Positions 46,483 through 57,043 of a stretch of 64,000 bases of DNA are shown here, in pieces. Both the position numbers and the translations under genes were made by a program. Below the pieces are notes generated by a model. It was given only the letters and a program-made list of their open reading frames with translations, ran no database searches and was not told the DNA's origin. Numbering within the stretch: position 1 is the stretch's first letter; each line of letters opens with the position of its first letter. Source of the stretch: Candidatus Gillettellia adelgis (GTDB taxonomy: Bacteria > Pseudomonadota > Gammaproteobacteria > Enterobacterales > Enterobacteriaceae); the NCBI GenBank assembly GCA_020541285.1, contig CP047043.1, forward strand, positions 1,302,001 through 1,366,000, in the 5' to 3' direction.

Positions 46483-48992
46483 CCTGTTTCTCCTTACTGA
46501 AGTCAGCTGACTATATTTATAGTACTCTATTGAATTACTGAGTGCAGGGAAATAATTTCCGCGTATTAAAGATACGCAAGTACCTATTGTATAGAATAGG
46601 CTTAGTATAAAATTATATATAATTAAATTTAATTTATATTCTTTAATATCTAAAAGTTACCATTAATCTTGCAATAGACGGCTCTTATAAGCCTTTGCAA
46701 TATTTTATATAAAATATATGCTTATCCAGATAACTGATAATAACATTCGGTAGATTTTACCTATAACCTCTCATGTATTATTTTCATAATATTTATTAGT
46801 GTAATAATCTATTTATAATGAGTGACACGGTTCAAATGTATTACTGATTACTGCTTTATCGTTATTAATTCCTTCTTAGTTATCACATAGTTACTAAATG
46901 TCATCGGCATCTTCTGCATTATTAAAAGCAATCGTATCAATTATTGTTATATTGATATATTTTATTATTAATCTATAAAATTATTAATAACTATATCAGT
47001 CATGTAATGTATACTAAGTATAAAATAGTTAATATTGAAACAATGCACACACTAATATTTATTATTATCTGATTTTTTCTTTTAATGCAAATACAATTAT
47101 ATATCAATTATATCTTTACAGAAAATTAATACTATTAATAAAGAAAAAGGTTTGTTATCTTTTTGATTTTTTTTAAGTTTTCAAAAAACCTGACAGATAT
47201 ACCGTGTATTCATATAGTGTATTGATATAATACACGGAGAGATTGATGCCTACAATCATTATTGTATAACTGCTACATCATATATAAAGAGGCGTAAAAA
47301 TTATTTAATATTTATTAAATAACCTAGTAATAGTATATTTACTAGATGATAAACTATTTGTTACACAACTAATACGTTTTATAATCTGTACGATATACAT
47401 CATCGTTATCGAAGATTTTATATCTTTATTTTATAACTCTGTAGAATTACGTCACATTATAATAAATAATAGTTATATAAACATAAAAATTTTGTAATCA
47501 CGTTAACATTCTAGTCGTTAAAAAAACTAGAGCTTCTGTAAAACTACCATTTAAACGTTACTTATGCAGTGTATGTGTTACATCACACGACTATATTATC
47601 ATCCATATTGGTATTATTCATTATAATATACTGAATAACAAAACTCAAAATATAAAAAAAATAACTCGATTTCTTGATTCTCTCTTAAAAGATTTTAATA
47701 CTCTTAAATATTTCAAGCATATAGATTCCTTTACTAAAACAACTCAATAAAAACTTCTTCTAAATCGTTTAAGAACTTTAAATAGTACAGTTAGTATGGA
47801 CTTCTTAGAAATCGTAGCTTGTTTAGATGATAACTTTATCGATACAGTAGCATTACTAATAAATGCACGCTTACCTATTGATATCTTAGCAACTGTCATA
47901 GGAACAACTCGTTTAACTACGTCACAACGCAGTTAGAACGCAAACTTTGCCTATCAATGTGTTTATTATATTTATTTTATATTTATAAACCATCACCTAG
48001 GCACTAGTGATAAAATTTCTTCGATTAACTAGCCAATTAATTAATGATGCTACATTATAGATATTAGCAGATAATACACGTGGTACGCCTAGATAGTAGA
48101 AATGATTTTAATATCTTAAGTGTTCTTTATAACACTATATTGCTTTATGATATAAAATCCTTTTTATTGACCGAACCATACTATGCGCAGTAATTTCTGT
48201 TATGAATAAAATCTATAAAATATTATATCACTAGCTATCTTTTTGCAACCATATAGTTCAATAAACCTTCTGCAGTTTACTAAATATAAAGAATACAGTA
48301 GGTTTTAAAAATTACTTTTTAGTCAACACACAATATCTTATTGACTATATATGTCCTTAAATAATACTATAGGGATATAGAAGACCCTTAAAATCTATTG
48401 CTTTATTCAACAAAAATCACGTTTTACCTATCAATTTATCACAACAACCAATCGGGTAGGCGGCTGGTTCCGTTATTTATGTATATAATATTACTAGAAA
48501 AATCTTAGTATTTTACTTTAGAAATAGATATGCATATATGTTTTATCATATATCCTTATTATTTTACGCTTTAACATGACTAATAATAGAGTAATATAAT
48601 TACCCTAAAAAATCATAGTGCTCATTCTCAACGATGAACTGCAGTGCAGATATTAAAGTGTTGAATCTTTAACAACTTACATGGGGAAGTAATTAAGGAT
48701 AAAAACCTGGGAAATGAAATAGTATTCTAAATAATATATACTTTTATCCCGAATAAATACCACTATGACTTATAGTGTAATATGCCAACCACGCCTAGCT
48801 ATTCTATTAGCGTCTACAGATTTTATAATCATGAATTATTAAAACAATTAAATTATTCTAATTTTAATACATATAGATTCATGGATTGGTAGCTTGTAAT
48901 TCTATCTTCTTAATCATCATTGTCCGCATATTTCATTCAAGAAATAGCATGTTATCTGCATTTAGGTATTTAACTTTTAATAGAAGCGCGAA
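46483..48992. other. AT-rich non-coding stretch between glyA and the glnB relic
   Basis: About 2.5 kb. An uninterrupted stretch of about 60 codons on the plus strand (47752-47937) has a protein-like run around DDNFIDTVALLINAR that I cannot assign. A 9-bp inverted repeat, CCGTGTATT/AATACACGG with an 18-nt spacer, is at 47202-47237. A slightly GC-richer patch near 48440-48475 has no recognisable reading. In E. coli hmp is divergent from glyA; no trace is visible. Confidence 0.6.
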
Positions 48993-49330
48993 TTATCTTA
49001 CTTCGTCGTCTGCTGCGATAGTAATAGTATGTATTACATGCGTCATATTAAAAATGCCACTTTCTTTACTCTTACTCTTACCCATATTGATAAATTATAT
49101 AGTGTTCTTTATATAGGTCGTAACAGTGTTGTTATATACTTGAATGGTAGTATATTTTAGAAAAGAAAACGACTATGTATTCAGTACCACAGTAAATTTG
49201 ATGTGACTACTCTCGCAAACACTCTCACTGTAATAACTATTATACTATTGATCTTGATATTAACTTAAGCGATAAATATAGTATTTAACTTAAACAGTTA
49301 GGTAGTCAAAAAAATACTGTGTACTCCCTG
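48993..49330 (-). pseudogene. glnB: Probable relic of glnB (PII nitrogen regulator)
   Basis: Immediately downstream of nadE, where Yersinia-type genomes carry glnB as I recall. The 3' part reads NMTHVIHTITIAADDEVR and lines up with DVARVIRIRTGEEDDAAI, the C-terminus of PII; two Arg-to-His changes fit G-to-A drift. Upstream, VRVFARVVTSNLLWY matches VKGFGRQKGHTELYR, and a glycine codon there has become TGA. The span of about 338 bp equals a 112-residue gene. Stops and indels make it non-functional. Confidence 0.5.
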
Positions 49331-49337
49331 ACTGTTA

Positions 49338-50960
49338 TTACCAATTTTTATAACCAAATCCTGATGTAATAGGATAACGGCGGTCTTTACCAAAATTACG
49401 GGCAGTAATACGCGGCCCTATAACAGCTTGCCGCCGTTTATGTTCATTGATATCTACTAGGCGAATTACTTGTCGTACAATACTCTCATTAAACCCCTCG
49501 ATAACCAGCTCAGAAATTGATTTGTCATTCTCTACATAGCCTGCAAGGATCTTATCTAGCGTATCATAAGGTGGAAGAGTATCTTGATCGTATTGCCCGA
49601 ATGACAATTCAGCAGAAGGGAGGCGATCGATTACCCGCTGCGGGATGACATAAGCAATACTATTACGGTATTTAGAAAGCTTAAATACTAGCGTTTTCGG
49701 TACATCTTTTAGCACGCAAAAACCACCCGCCATATCGCCATACAGCGTCGTGTAGCCCACTGCTATTTCACTTTTATTACTTGTTGTGAGTACAATGCTG
49801 TGATATTTATTAGAAAATGCCATTAGTATGACTCCACGACATCGTGCTTGGAGGTTTTCTAAAGTTACATCATGCAGAATATTCGAAAAAATAGACACCA
49901 ACTGCTTAATATAAGCATCAAATATTGGTTCAATAGAAATAATATCAAATTTCACGCCCAGAATGTCTGCCTCTTCCTTTGCATTAGCGATGCTAATATC
50001 TTTAGTATATCGGGACGGCATCATTAACGTTTTTACGTTGTTTTTTCCTAATGCATCAACAGCGATCGCTAATGTTAGAGCTGAGTCAATGCCTCCGGAC
50101 AGACCAAGCACTACACTATTGAAGCCATTTTTGATTACATAATCATGTACCGACAGCACTAACGCCGAATACACCTGAGCTACTTGTGGTAACTCAACAG
50201 CTGGTTTGTTCATTAGCACTACTTCTAATTCATTGAATTTTATTTGTGTCACCTCTTCAGAAAAAGTGGCTAAGCAATGCGTAACATTACCATCTGCATT
50301 TAATACCTTAGAACAACCATCAAAAACCAGTTCATCCTGCCCACCTATTTGATTCAAGTAAACCAGTGGAAGGTGAGTACGTTGACAATGACTCATTATT
50401 AACGTTTGACGGAGGTCAGACTGTTCATAATGGTATGGTGAGGCGTTGATTGACAAAATCACGTCAGCACCGGCAGCTTTTACAGCGTTAATTGTTTGTA
50501 AACACCATAGATCTTCACAAATTAACAAGCCTAGACGATAACCTTTGAAGCCTACTACACATGTTTTATTGCCAGCATGAAAATAACGCTTCTCATCAAA
50601 TACACTATAATTTGGTAATTTTTGCTTAAAGTACCGGGCTAGTAAACGCCCCCTAAAAAATAGTGACAGCGCATTATATAATTTATTACTTTCATACCAC
50701 GGGTGACCAACCAAGATTGCTATATCAACTGTAGCATGCTGTAAACGTTGTAAATTTACTATACAACGCTGATAAAAATCATTTCGATACAGTAAGTCTT
50801 CTGGTGGATAACCGCATAATGCTAATTCAGTAAACATTACTAAATCAGCATCCAAGTCCTTCTGGTCTTTCGCAATTTTTAACATACGCTCAGTATTTCC
50901 TTCAATATCACCAACCAGAAAATTAAGTTGGGCTAATGCTATAGATAACGATAAGCTCAT
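49338..50960 (-). CDS. nadE: Glutamine-dependent NAD+ synthetase (two-domain NadE)
   Basis: Last step of NAD synthesis: amidates deamido-NAD using ammonia released from glutamine. It has 540 residues, so it is the long form with an N-terminal nitrilase-type glutaminase, unlike the short ammonia-dependent E. coli enzyme. The glutaminase triad is Glu45 (MFTELALCGYPP), Lys114 (KLPNYSVFDEKRYF) and Cys148 (LLICEDLW). The synthetase domain from about residue 270 has the pyrophosphate loop LGLSGGIDSALTLAIAVDALG and TTSNKSEIAVGYTTLYGDMAGGF, cited by its ends. AGGA lies 9 nt before the ATG. A ruined glnB follows. The two-domain form suggests a Yersinia/Serratia/Sodalis-like ancestor. Confidence 0.96.
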   Translation of the reverse strand: MSLSLSIALAQLNFLVGDIEGNTERMLKIAKDQKDLDADLVMFTELALCGYPPEDLLYRNDFYQRCIVNLQRLQHATVDIAILVGHPWYESNKLYNALSLFFRGRLLARYFKQKLPNYSVFDEKRYFHAGNKTCVVGFKGYRLGLLICEDLWCLQTINAVKAAGADVILSINASPYHYEQSDLRQTLIMSHCQRTHLPLVYLNQIGGQDELVFDGCSKVLNADGNVTHCLATFSEEVTQIKFNELEVVLMNKPAVELPQVAQVYSALVLSVHDYVIKNGFNSVVLGLSGGIDSALTLAIAVDALGKNNVKTLMMPSRYTKDISIANAKEEADILGVKFDIISIEPIFDAYIKQLVSIFSNILHDVTLENLQARCRGVILMAFSNKYHSIVLTTSNKSEIAVGYTTLYGDMAGGFCVLKDVPKTLVFKLSKYRNSIAYVIPQRVIDRLPSAELSFGQYDQDTLPPYDTLDKILAGYVENDKSISELVIEGFNESIVRQVIRLVDINEHKRRQAVIGPRITARNFGKDRRYPITSGFGYKNW

Positions 50961-53900
50961 TCTTTGATATCCTACTAATACATACTCTACTAGTATAGTA
51001 TATTAATTGTTTCTATACAGAATTCACCCCTGGTTTATTCCAACACTTTTACAAGTATGCGCTAGTAAATAAAACAATATTTTAAAATCACTGGCGTTGA
51101 AATCATATTAGTGAAGAACACTTAACAAAATACCGTTTAATGATCACTATTACACGAAAGCTCTAGATTATACTATCTTAGTAGCTTGTAGTAATTTTCG
51201 AACATCATACAAATAACACTCATTGTTTTCCTCAAGAAACATTAATATTGTAATGTGTTCTTTCAATGCGATACACCAAATCTTGATATCTTACTGGTGT
51301 AAGTCAGTATTATGCACTAGTTGATAATTTCTTTAGGTTATGCATATTATCCTCTAAATTATCGACAATTAACCATGCATTAACGAATGGACCAGCTACT
51401 GTATGTTGATGTTTTGCGTAGGATGAACATATACAGAGTATTCTGCGCTCATCGCAGATACTTGCTTTATTTATATGAATAAAACCATTCAAGCTTCCAA
51501 TTAATAATATCTAAAGGATAATTAAGACTTGCACGATAGATATTTTACATTACCTATTTTAGATCATACGATCTAACACAGCTCGCATATAAATCAATAC
51601 TGCATACATAGTAACTGCGTATATAGCTGTGCTTTAGTTCTTGTGCGACATACAATAGCTTCACATTTTTAATAACACTAATATATTGTATATCTTATAA
51701 AAAACTACGTCACTATCTTCCTTTTGACAGCGGTTGTGTCTTTATTAATAACGTTAATATGAACCTTATTGATACGATACAGTAGTTTTATGACCATCAG
51801 TTATACTGATAAATATCAAATTCATAATTTGCAGAGTTTTTTAAATAACTCAATAAATATCGTAGATAAATGCAGCAATACTGCACATTCATATGGTGCT
51901 AACAATGAACGCAAATCCTTTCGCCAGATAGCGACGTCATGCATCTAGTTTGTTTGCAATGGCGATAACGTTTATGTCGTCGCTAATTAAATATATCCTC
52001 AATTATTTAGCAAATTTTCATTGTCACTTTACTACTAGACATTCTAGGCTAATTGCATAGATAAAGTTGCCGCCACTACTCCTAATTCACATAATCAGAC
52101 TGTATTACCTTTTAGGTAGTCTATTTTTAGATTTTTAATAAAAATGCTATGGCTAATGACCTTACTAACCGTAAGGTCATAGTATTATGTACCACGATTC
52201 TTTTTTTAATGATACTAAAATATTGATTTAAATATCAACGAAATGTTTTTAGATTTTCGTAATAAATTTTACATTTTATTTCTAATAAACGCATATCTTA
52301 TTTAGCATAAGACGTTAACTATTAGCGCTTTCGATATACTAATAACAGACTTTCTTTAAAGTATGATGATTTTGAGACCTTCTATAGATAGTATAGTGGT
52401 CAGAATTCTGTTAGTTAGTTTAATTATTCCACATAATACCTTCAAAAGATCTATTATTTAAAGCAATCAAACAGTAAATATCTTACGACTATCTGGTACA
52501 TTACTATTTTAAAGACCGTTAAACTTCTTCTATCTATCAGATTAATCTAGTTCTTGTATATGGGTGACACTCATACTATCATAACTAATCTATATCCTAA
52601 AAAAATGCTAGTACAAGTTTATTTAAAAGATATGGAGGTTTTAATGTAGTAGACAAACAATATAGAAACATATTATATACTATATTCATAATAACCATTT
52701 TATACAACAAGCGATCTCTATATCTCGCTTTAAACTAAGCTCTACTTCTGCAAGAAATATTGTATTATCTTTTAATGTAGTACTATGTAATTATAATAAA
52801 GATCATCTAGACTATGCATAATAGTTACAGTTTTAATATCTCTCTACTACTGCTCTACTCTGCCTGCTGACTATTGTATCATTGCTACTATGCAATAGAT
52901 AAGCTCTACTCCTTGGATTTATGTAATAATATAGAGAAATATTATTATATCATCCCACTCTGAGAGATATAGAAACTATAAACAAAGAATTTTTAATAAG
53001 TTATTACATATGTTAGTTACTATAATTAAAAGTATTACTGTATCTTCATGATAATCAGTAAAGGGTATCTAACATTACTGCATCGCTTAAACATTAGATC
53101 TTTTTACAAACATGTAAGCAATTCTATAGTTTTATAAAACTTTAAAATATTCTCTATTCCCAAACATGCACGTTTCCTACAAGTAATTAGCCATTTAGTT
53201 TATAAATCTTACTAGATTACTCGTCATGTATATTAATAGAATTATGATCCGTACACCAATATATTAATAATATCAACAAGATAGAAGATCAGATTATTTT
53301 AGTCATGATATATTATACTGTTTACGTTGAAAATACAATACTACGCATATACACTATATTAACTTGGGTATCCAAATAACCCTAATATTACTGGAATCAG
53401 ATAATCTAAACTACTATAATTTTATATCATCTCATATAATCAAAGCGTCAAATACGAAAACCCAGCCACTACTATATATTTAGTTGAAATATAAAGATTC
53501 GTATTTTACATCTAAGAAGATCATTAACTTTGCTTATAATATATACTATACTAACTACTAGTAATGTTTGTGCATCTAAATTATCAATGATATAAATGAA
53601 CAGTTTTCTCTTACTATTTAATAATAAATTACTAACAAGTAATATATATTTTATATATAACACTTCAATAAAGTAAAAAACAGTTTTTATGCTTTCTAAT
53701 TTAGGGTATTAAAGAGTTTAATTGCATATAGATTCATGTTTAAAAATAAATAATATAGATTAAAATTCACTACTATTATTTAATTGTATTGCATCTATAT
53801 AATATCGCGATTTATCAAGAAAAACATTCCATCATACAATCAGTCGTCTATGTTAAGATAGATAAATAATACGTTTTCTTGAGTATATTATACGCAAAAC

Positions 53901-54817
53901 TACCGCAATGATTACATCGTTTAGGTTTAGTCGTATTCATAATGTTTAAAGAATGTCAATTTGCATTAACTTTTATTATATCAGCTATGGTGCCTGTTTT
54001 AATTGCACTATATGCAAAATGTATTCGTCTATCTTATATGAATGTCATAAATCAATAAAACCCACTCAATTCTTTTGATATATTTAATTTCACGTAAATC
54101 TGATGTATATCTGTTGCTCTGTTTTTATCTGTTGATGGATATACCCGAAAATTCCATCACTAAAACTATCAAAATTCTCTGATTTAATCAGATTTATAGA
54201 ACTGTAGTAGTGCACTGCTATAATTTAGCAGGTCATTTAATAATAGATGTATTATAATTGTCAAAACAATTATAAGATAGTTATATATGCTCTATATTCT
54301 TCATTATGCTCAAGCAGTCTTTTAGACTTGATTTACACGATTTATTTTTTTATTATACAATAATCGGCTGATCTGAGTGTAGACAAAATCTACGTACATA
54401 CAATCGTATTCACTTTTATCTCGGGTTTGTGATGACGTAGTTATGAGTTTGTTTTATCCTAAGCAGCGCAATATTTAATGACATCAAATACAAAACGATT
54501 ATAATTAAAGAATCTACTATACTTTCCAGTATAGTAAAATAGTATAAGCTATAATCAAATCACTAAAATAACTTCAGAAATACATCGCGCACACTTCCTT
54601 AGACGGTTTATAGAATTCACTGCATATATAAATTTTATATAAAATCACATCTCTGTTAAAATAACTAGTTATGATGTGTCATCATATATGATCTTGCACT
54701 CTAATAAAGCGCACATAGTAATACTAAATCGGCCGACGCAGTAAATCAAGAACAAAATACACCATAAGAGAAAAATTATATAAAAAGACGGGTATACCAT
54801 CCTTCTCACATACGAGA
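50961..54817. other. Long AT-rich non-coding stretch upstream of nadE
   Basis: About 3.9 kb. A 60-codon frame near 51310-51492 (minus) is GC-richer and may be part of a dead gene, but no family could be assigned. The rest has no ORF, RNA or repeat that I can support. A nadE promoter should be near 50961-51060, but no clear hexamers are seen. Confidence 0.65.
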
Positions 54818-55542
54818 CTAATTAGGAAAATGCTTCAGGAACTCATGTAAACGCAGCCCAATAGATGAGTAAGGGAACATTTAGGATGACCGTCTTGCAA
54901 AATCCGTCCTTGGTCGTTAAAATTAAACGTGATGCAACTGTTATACACAGTTAATCTTATAAATCATGATAACTATCGTCATGCCTTCTTCTTCTAAATC
55001 CTGTATGACTCTTGATACCTAATGACATAATTCCAAATCAAGTGTCACTGTTAGTTGATCAAATAATATTATTCACGCTTTACTGCTCGATGCTCGTGTA
55101 ATCGATAAGCGCTAATATCTGTCTACTAGATAGCTCAGATGAGGAGGATAATAATGTATATAGACGGATAAACCTATTTTGTTCAACAACTTATGTGCTA
55201 GCTTATTTGCTATTAACCTTTTAACATTTTTAAACGATGCATACGTAATGCACCACAAGCGATATTTTCCAGTACTGTTAATAAAGGTACAATATAGAAC
55301 TTCTAAGATACCATTTTAGTATCTTGACGGATTAGATAATAATCTACTTGAAGAGCGTGAGTATACAGATGATTCATAATTAATTCACCGCTCGTCATTG
55401 ATTTTAATTTATTAATATAGCAAAGAAGAGTAGATTTTCCAGATCTAAAAGGCCTAATAATCACTATGACTTCACCTTGGTGGATTTTGAAACTAACATT
55501 ATATAGAACTTTAAGTTCTACTAAAGTAATTAGAAATATCAT
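54818..55542 (-). pseudogene. glnQ: glnQ pseudogene (glutamine ABC transporter ATPase)
   Basis: Full ancestral span, 725 bp against 723 for E. coli glnQ. The first 79 codons are open and read LKVLYNVSFKIHQGEV, KSTLLCYINKLKSMTSGELI and LIRQDTK, matching GlnQ, but Walker A is spoiled (RPFRSGKST for GPSGSGKST). In other frames further on: SITRAS, IILFDQLTVTLDLELCH (Walker B region), VIQDLEEEGMTIVIMIYK, DQGRILQDGHP and finally LRLHEFLKHFPN before a TAG at 54818. Many stops and indels lie between. It is the third gene of a dead glnHPQ operon. Confidence 0.9.
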
Positions 55543-55551
55543 TAAATATAA

Positions 55552-56213
55552 TCACAGGATTATCATCTTTCTTTCTAAGCGATGCAATAAAAACTTAGAG
55601 ACAGAGTAATTATTAGATACATTACTGCTACTGCACTCCATATTTCTAGTGTGAAGAAGTTACTAGCAATAAATTTCTTAACCCTAACGAGTTAGTTTTG
55701 CTATGACAATTACAATGACGCATGAAGTATCTTTAATACTCATTATACACTAGTTGCCTAATGAAGGTAACATTCAGCACAATACTAAAGGTTTAATAAT
55801 ATAAAATACCATTTATACTGTAATAAACCCATCGCCAAACCCGCTTCATGGAAGTCGTGATGGGTTAATAATACTGCACTACGAGTAATTTCTGCAATAT
55901 AAGCGCTAAAATTTATCATAATAGTGACCACTATAGTACTGAATGGATCGATACGAAAATCACTTAAAATCATTGATATCGCAAAGTATATGAACATTAC
56001 GTATACTACGATCAGCATACCTCATGTGATTTTGATAAAAACTAAGGTGATATAATTAATAATCCAATCACTATAAGTACGAGCAATGCTGGTAAGAAGA
56101 TCAATAATTATACTCTCCAACAAACCGCAGACTGAAATCTATAAAATTGTTGTATACCTTCTAAAAACATAAGAGTAGCGGCTAAATAAAACGTTACTCA
56201 AATTTCGCAAGAA
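55552..56213 (-). pseudogene. glnP: glnP pseudogene (glutamine ABC transporter permease)
   Basis: An open central piece (56018-55785) reads [20 protein letters not shown] and [19 protein letters not shown], a clear match to GlnP. Upstream, in shifted frames, are FLEGIQ and TSIARTYSDWIINYITLVFIKI, and downstream WSAVAVMYLIITLSLSF, then LHRLERKMIIL and TGA at 55552. The 5' limit is approximate, set from the parent length of 219 codons. The EAGLAMGL coupling loop is still readable, but stops and frameshifts end each piece. Confidence 0.88.
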
Positions 56214-56307
56214 ATATCTCAGAAAAATTAAAATATCAAAGACAAATATTAAACACGCAAAATTAAAAGATTTTCTTAAATTGTAAAGAATATTAGACAT
56301 GTTTAAA

Positions 56308-57043
56308 TTACTTGAGTTCAATATCAAACCACTTTTATAAATTTTATTGTAAATACCATTATCGCGCAGAGTTTTTAGCGGGTTGTATACTTTTATTCAA
56401 AGTTTATTGTTATCATTTGAAAAAAAACAATGCCATATTAGAAAGTTCCTAGCACACTTCTAGAAGTGTAAACTTATTAATACTTACCAGTTTTAATACA
56501 GTATAAGATGTTAAATTTATTATACAGTATAGCATTAGCACGTTGAGTACGCCATTCCATATAAGTATTATCGATATTAGGAAACTAACGCAAATTCATC
56601 ACGTTTATATGTTGTGTAACGTCATCTACTAAGCTAGCGCCGCTTTTTCACTGCAATTACTTTGTCTCTCAGATCATCAACGCTGTTACTGTAGTATTTT
56701 AGAGTTAATTATTACCAATAAATAACTCTTATAATAGCTATTAGAAAATACAACAGTTTTTTATGTGCATCGATAATAGCCTTACTAGCTACAGATAACT
56801 CAGTACTCTTAGTTTGAATAAATGGAATAATACCATTATATTTATAAGCTTCAAAGTGTAATATCACTATAATACTTCTACGACAGCTGCCTCGATATCC
56901 ACATCAAAACCAATATAATATTCACTTTTCTTAAATTAAAAGGCAAAATAGTATCCACCACCACTAGTTTATCTACTACATGAACATATACATTAAATAA
57001 CAGAGAAAAGCACTACTAAAGAGCATTTCAAAACTGACTTCAT
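56308..57043 (-). pseudogene. glnH: glnH pseudogene (periplasmic glutamine-binding protein)
   Basis: Starts with an ATG at 57043 behind TATGAGG, reading MKSVLKCSLVVLFSVI, then a stop; the E. coli signal peptide begins MKSVLKVSLAALTLAF. Inside, SVDDLRDKVIAVK, then LR[24 protein letters not shown], then PLKTLRDNGIYNKIY and, after a one-base shift, WFDIELK with TAA at 56308 follow the order of GlnH. The length of 736 bp is close to the 747 bp of E. coli. With glnP and glnQ it shows loss of high-affinity glutamine import. Confidence 0.88.

Noticed and set aside
51310-51492. Possible glrR (response regulator) relic upstream of nadE
   Set aside because: One short PFVNAW/PFVRAF similarity only; the flanking residues do not follow GlrR, so it is not claimed.
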